From the NCBI RefSeq assembly GCF_000188035.1, contig NZ_AEUY02000005.1, forward strand, positions 1,752,307 to 1,816,306: 64,000 nucleotides of DNA. Direction: 5' to 3'. The notes beneath the pieces were generated by a model that saw nothing but the letters and a program-made list of their open reading frames with translations, was not told the origin of the DNA and made no database searches. The stretch's first letter is position 1, and every line of letters starts with the position of its first letter. The stretch is from Streptococcus pseudoporcinus LQ 940-04 (GTDB taxonomy: Bacteria; Bacillota; Bacilli; Lactobacillales; Streptococcaceae). This document shows, piece by piece, positions 63,939 to 64,000 of the stretch. The position numbers and the translations under genes were made by a program.

Positions 63939-64000
63939 GTCGAGTAGGTCGGGGATATTACTATCCCTTTCCCCTCTAAGAACCGTGCATGAGAGTTTCC
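63939..64000 (-). mobile_element. 3' end of a group II intron (domains V and VI)
   Basis: On the minus strand: GGAAACTCTCATGCACGGTTC is the second half of a domain V hairpin (GAAA loop, then the CGGTTC end that pairs with GAGCCG), followed by a domain VI-type hairpin GGGATA-GTAA-TATCCC and the terminus CCTACTCGAC, ending in AC as required (AY). The exon then resumes in frame with the helicase. The 5' part of the intron and its reverse transcriptase are outside the window. Confidence 0.8.

Larger units (their letters stand above)
48147..64000. mobile_element. One end of an integrative conjugative/mobilizable element
   Basis: From the serine recombinase to the right edge all genes are of mobile-element or cargo type and are more AT-rich, with Clostridia-like codon use: recombinase, small regulators, sigma-like protein, TetR/ABC/ECF/MATE cargo, oriT-like region, mobC, relaxase, SSB-like protein and SNF2-type helicase, the last split by a group II intron. 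The content resembles Tn1549/CTn-type elements. The left end is at or just past the recombinase stop (48110-48147); the right end is outside the window. No att repeat could be identified. Confidence 0.85.

Noticed and set aside
1..64000. CRISPR arrays, rRNA or intact tRNA genes, insertion sequences with DDE transposases
   Set aside because: None seen on either strand; repeated sequences found here are isolated palindromic elements, not spaced direct repeats.

Overview
The window is a low-GC Firmicute chromosome from a Streptococcus. The dltXABCD operon, the malP-malQ/malR/malXCD locus, a glnP with two fused substrate-binding domains, pepS, and the small DUF3042 and DUF4044 proteins point there. 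RNase Z and DltC look closest to what I remember of pyogenic-group species, but I cannot name the species without a search.

Layout: 1-11.5 kb is housekeeping on the minus strand: a Nif3-like start, trmK, nth, a DnaD-domain gene, apt, recJ, a short-chain dehydrogenase, rnz, an unknown gene, hflX, miaA and trhO, with two small plus-strand genes. 11.6-20.5 kb is maltodextrin use: malP, malQ and malR face malX, malC and malD, with MalR-type operators in both promoter regions and a terminator-like hairpin between malX and malC. 20.6-25.4 kb is dlt (D-alanylation of teichoic acids) behind an exact CiaR-type TTTAAG-N5-TTTAAG box. 25.4-30.5 kb is uvrB and the GlnR-boxed glutamine transporter glnPQ. 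30.6-32.4 kb is an ABC-F gene broken by one in-frame stop but still carrying a complete attenuator-type leader with a three-codon upstream ORF. 32.4-46.3 kb holds pnuC, obg, pepS, a CorA-type transporter, a pseudouridine synthase, thioesterases, an MFS transporter with a structured leader, fetAB and several small enzymes. An interspersed repeat occurs here at least twice, with its core flipped relative to its flanks.

From about 46.3 kb the character changes. Scraps of an older recombinase and of a truncated gene lie at 46.33-46.50 kb, followed by two unrecognised genes. From 48.1 kb to the window edge runs one end of an integrative and conjugative or mobilizable element: a large serine recombinase, a sigma-like regulator, a cargo operon, an oriT-like region, mobC, a relaxase, an SSB-like protein and the C-terminal exon of a large SNF2-type helicase. 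The last ~60 bases are the 3' end of a group II intron that interrupts that helicase gene.

The cargo (51.3-59.8 kb) is the most interesting system here. It has a TetR regulator, two ABC half-transporters of exporter fold (a YbtP/YbtQ or IrtA/IrtB-like pair), an ECF module (S component, EcfT, and one protein carrying both ATPase domains) and a MATE pump, all on one strand. The TetR core operator TAACTTAGTTA occurs once over its own promoter and once ahead of the ABC genes. I infer a mobile uptake-and-efflux system for a metal chelate (siderophore-like) without biosynthesis genes. Substrate and direction of transport cannot be read from the sequence.
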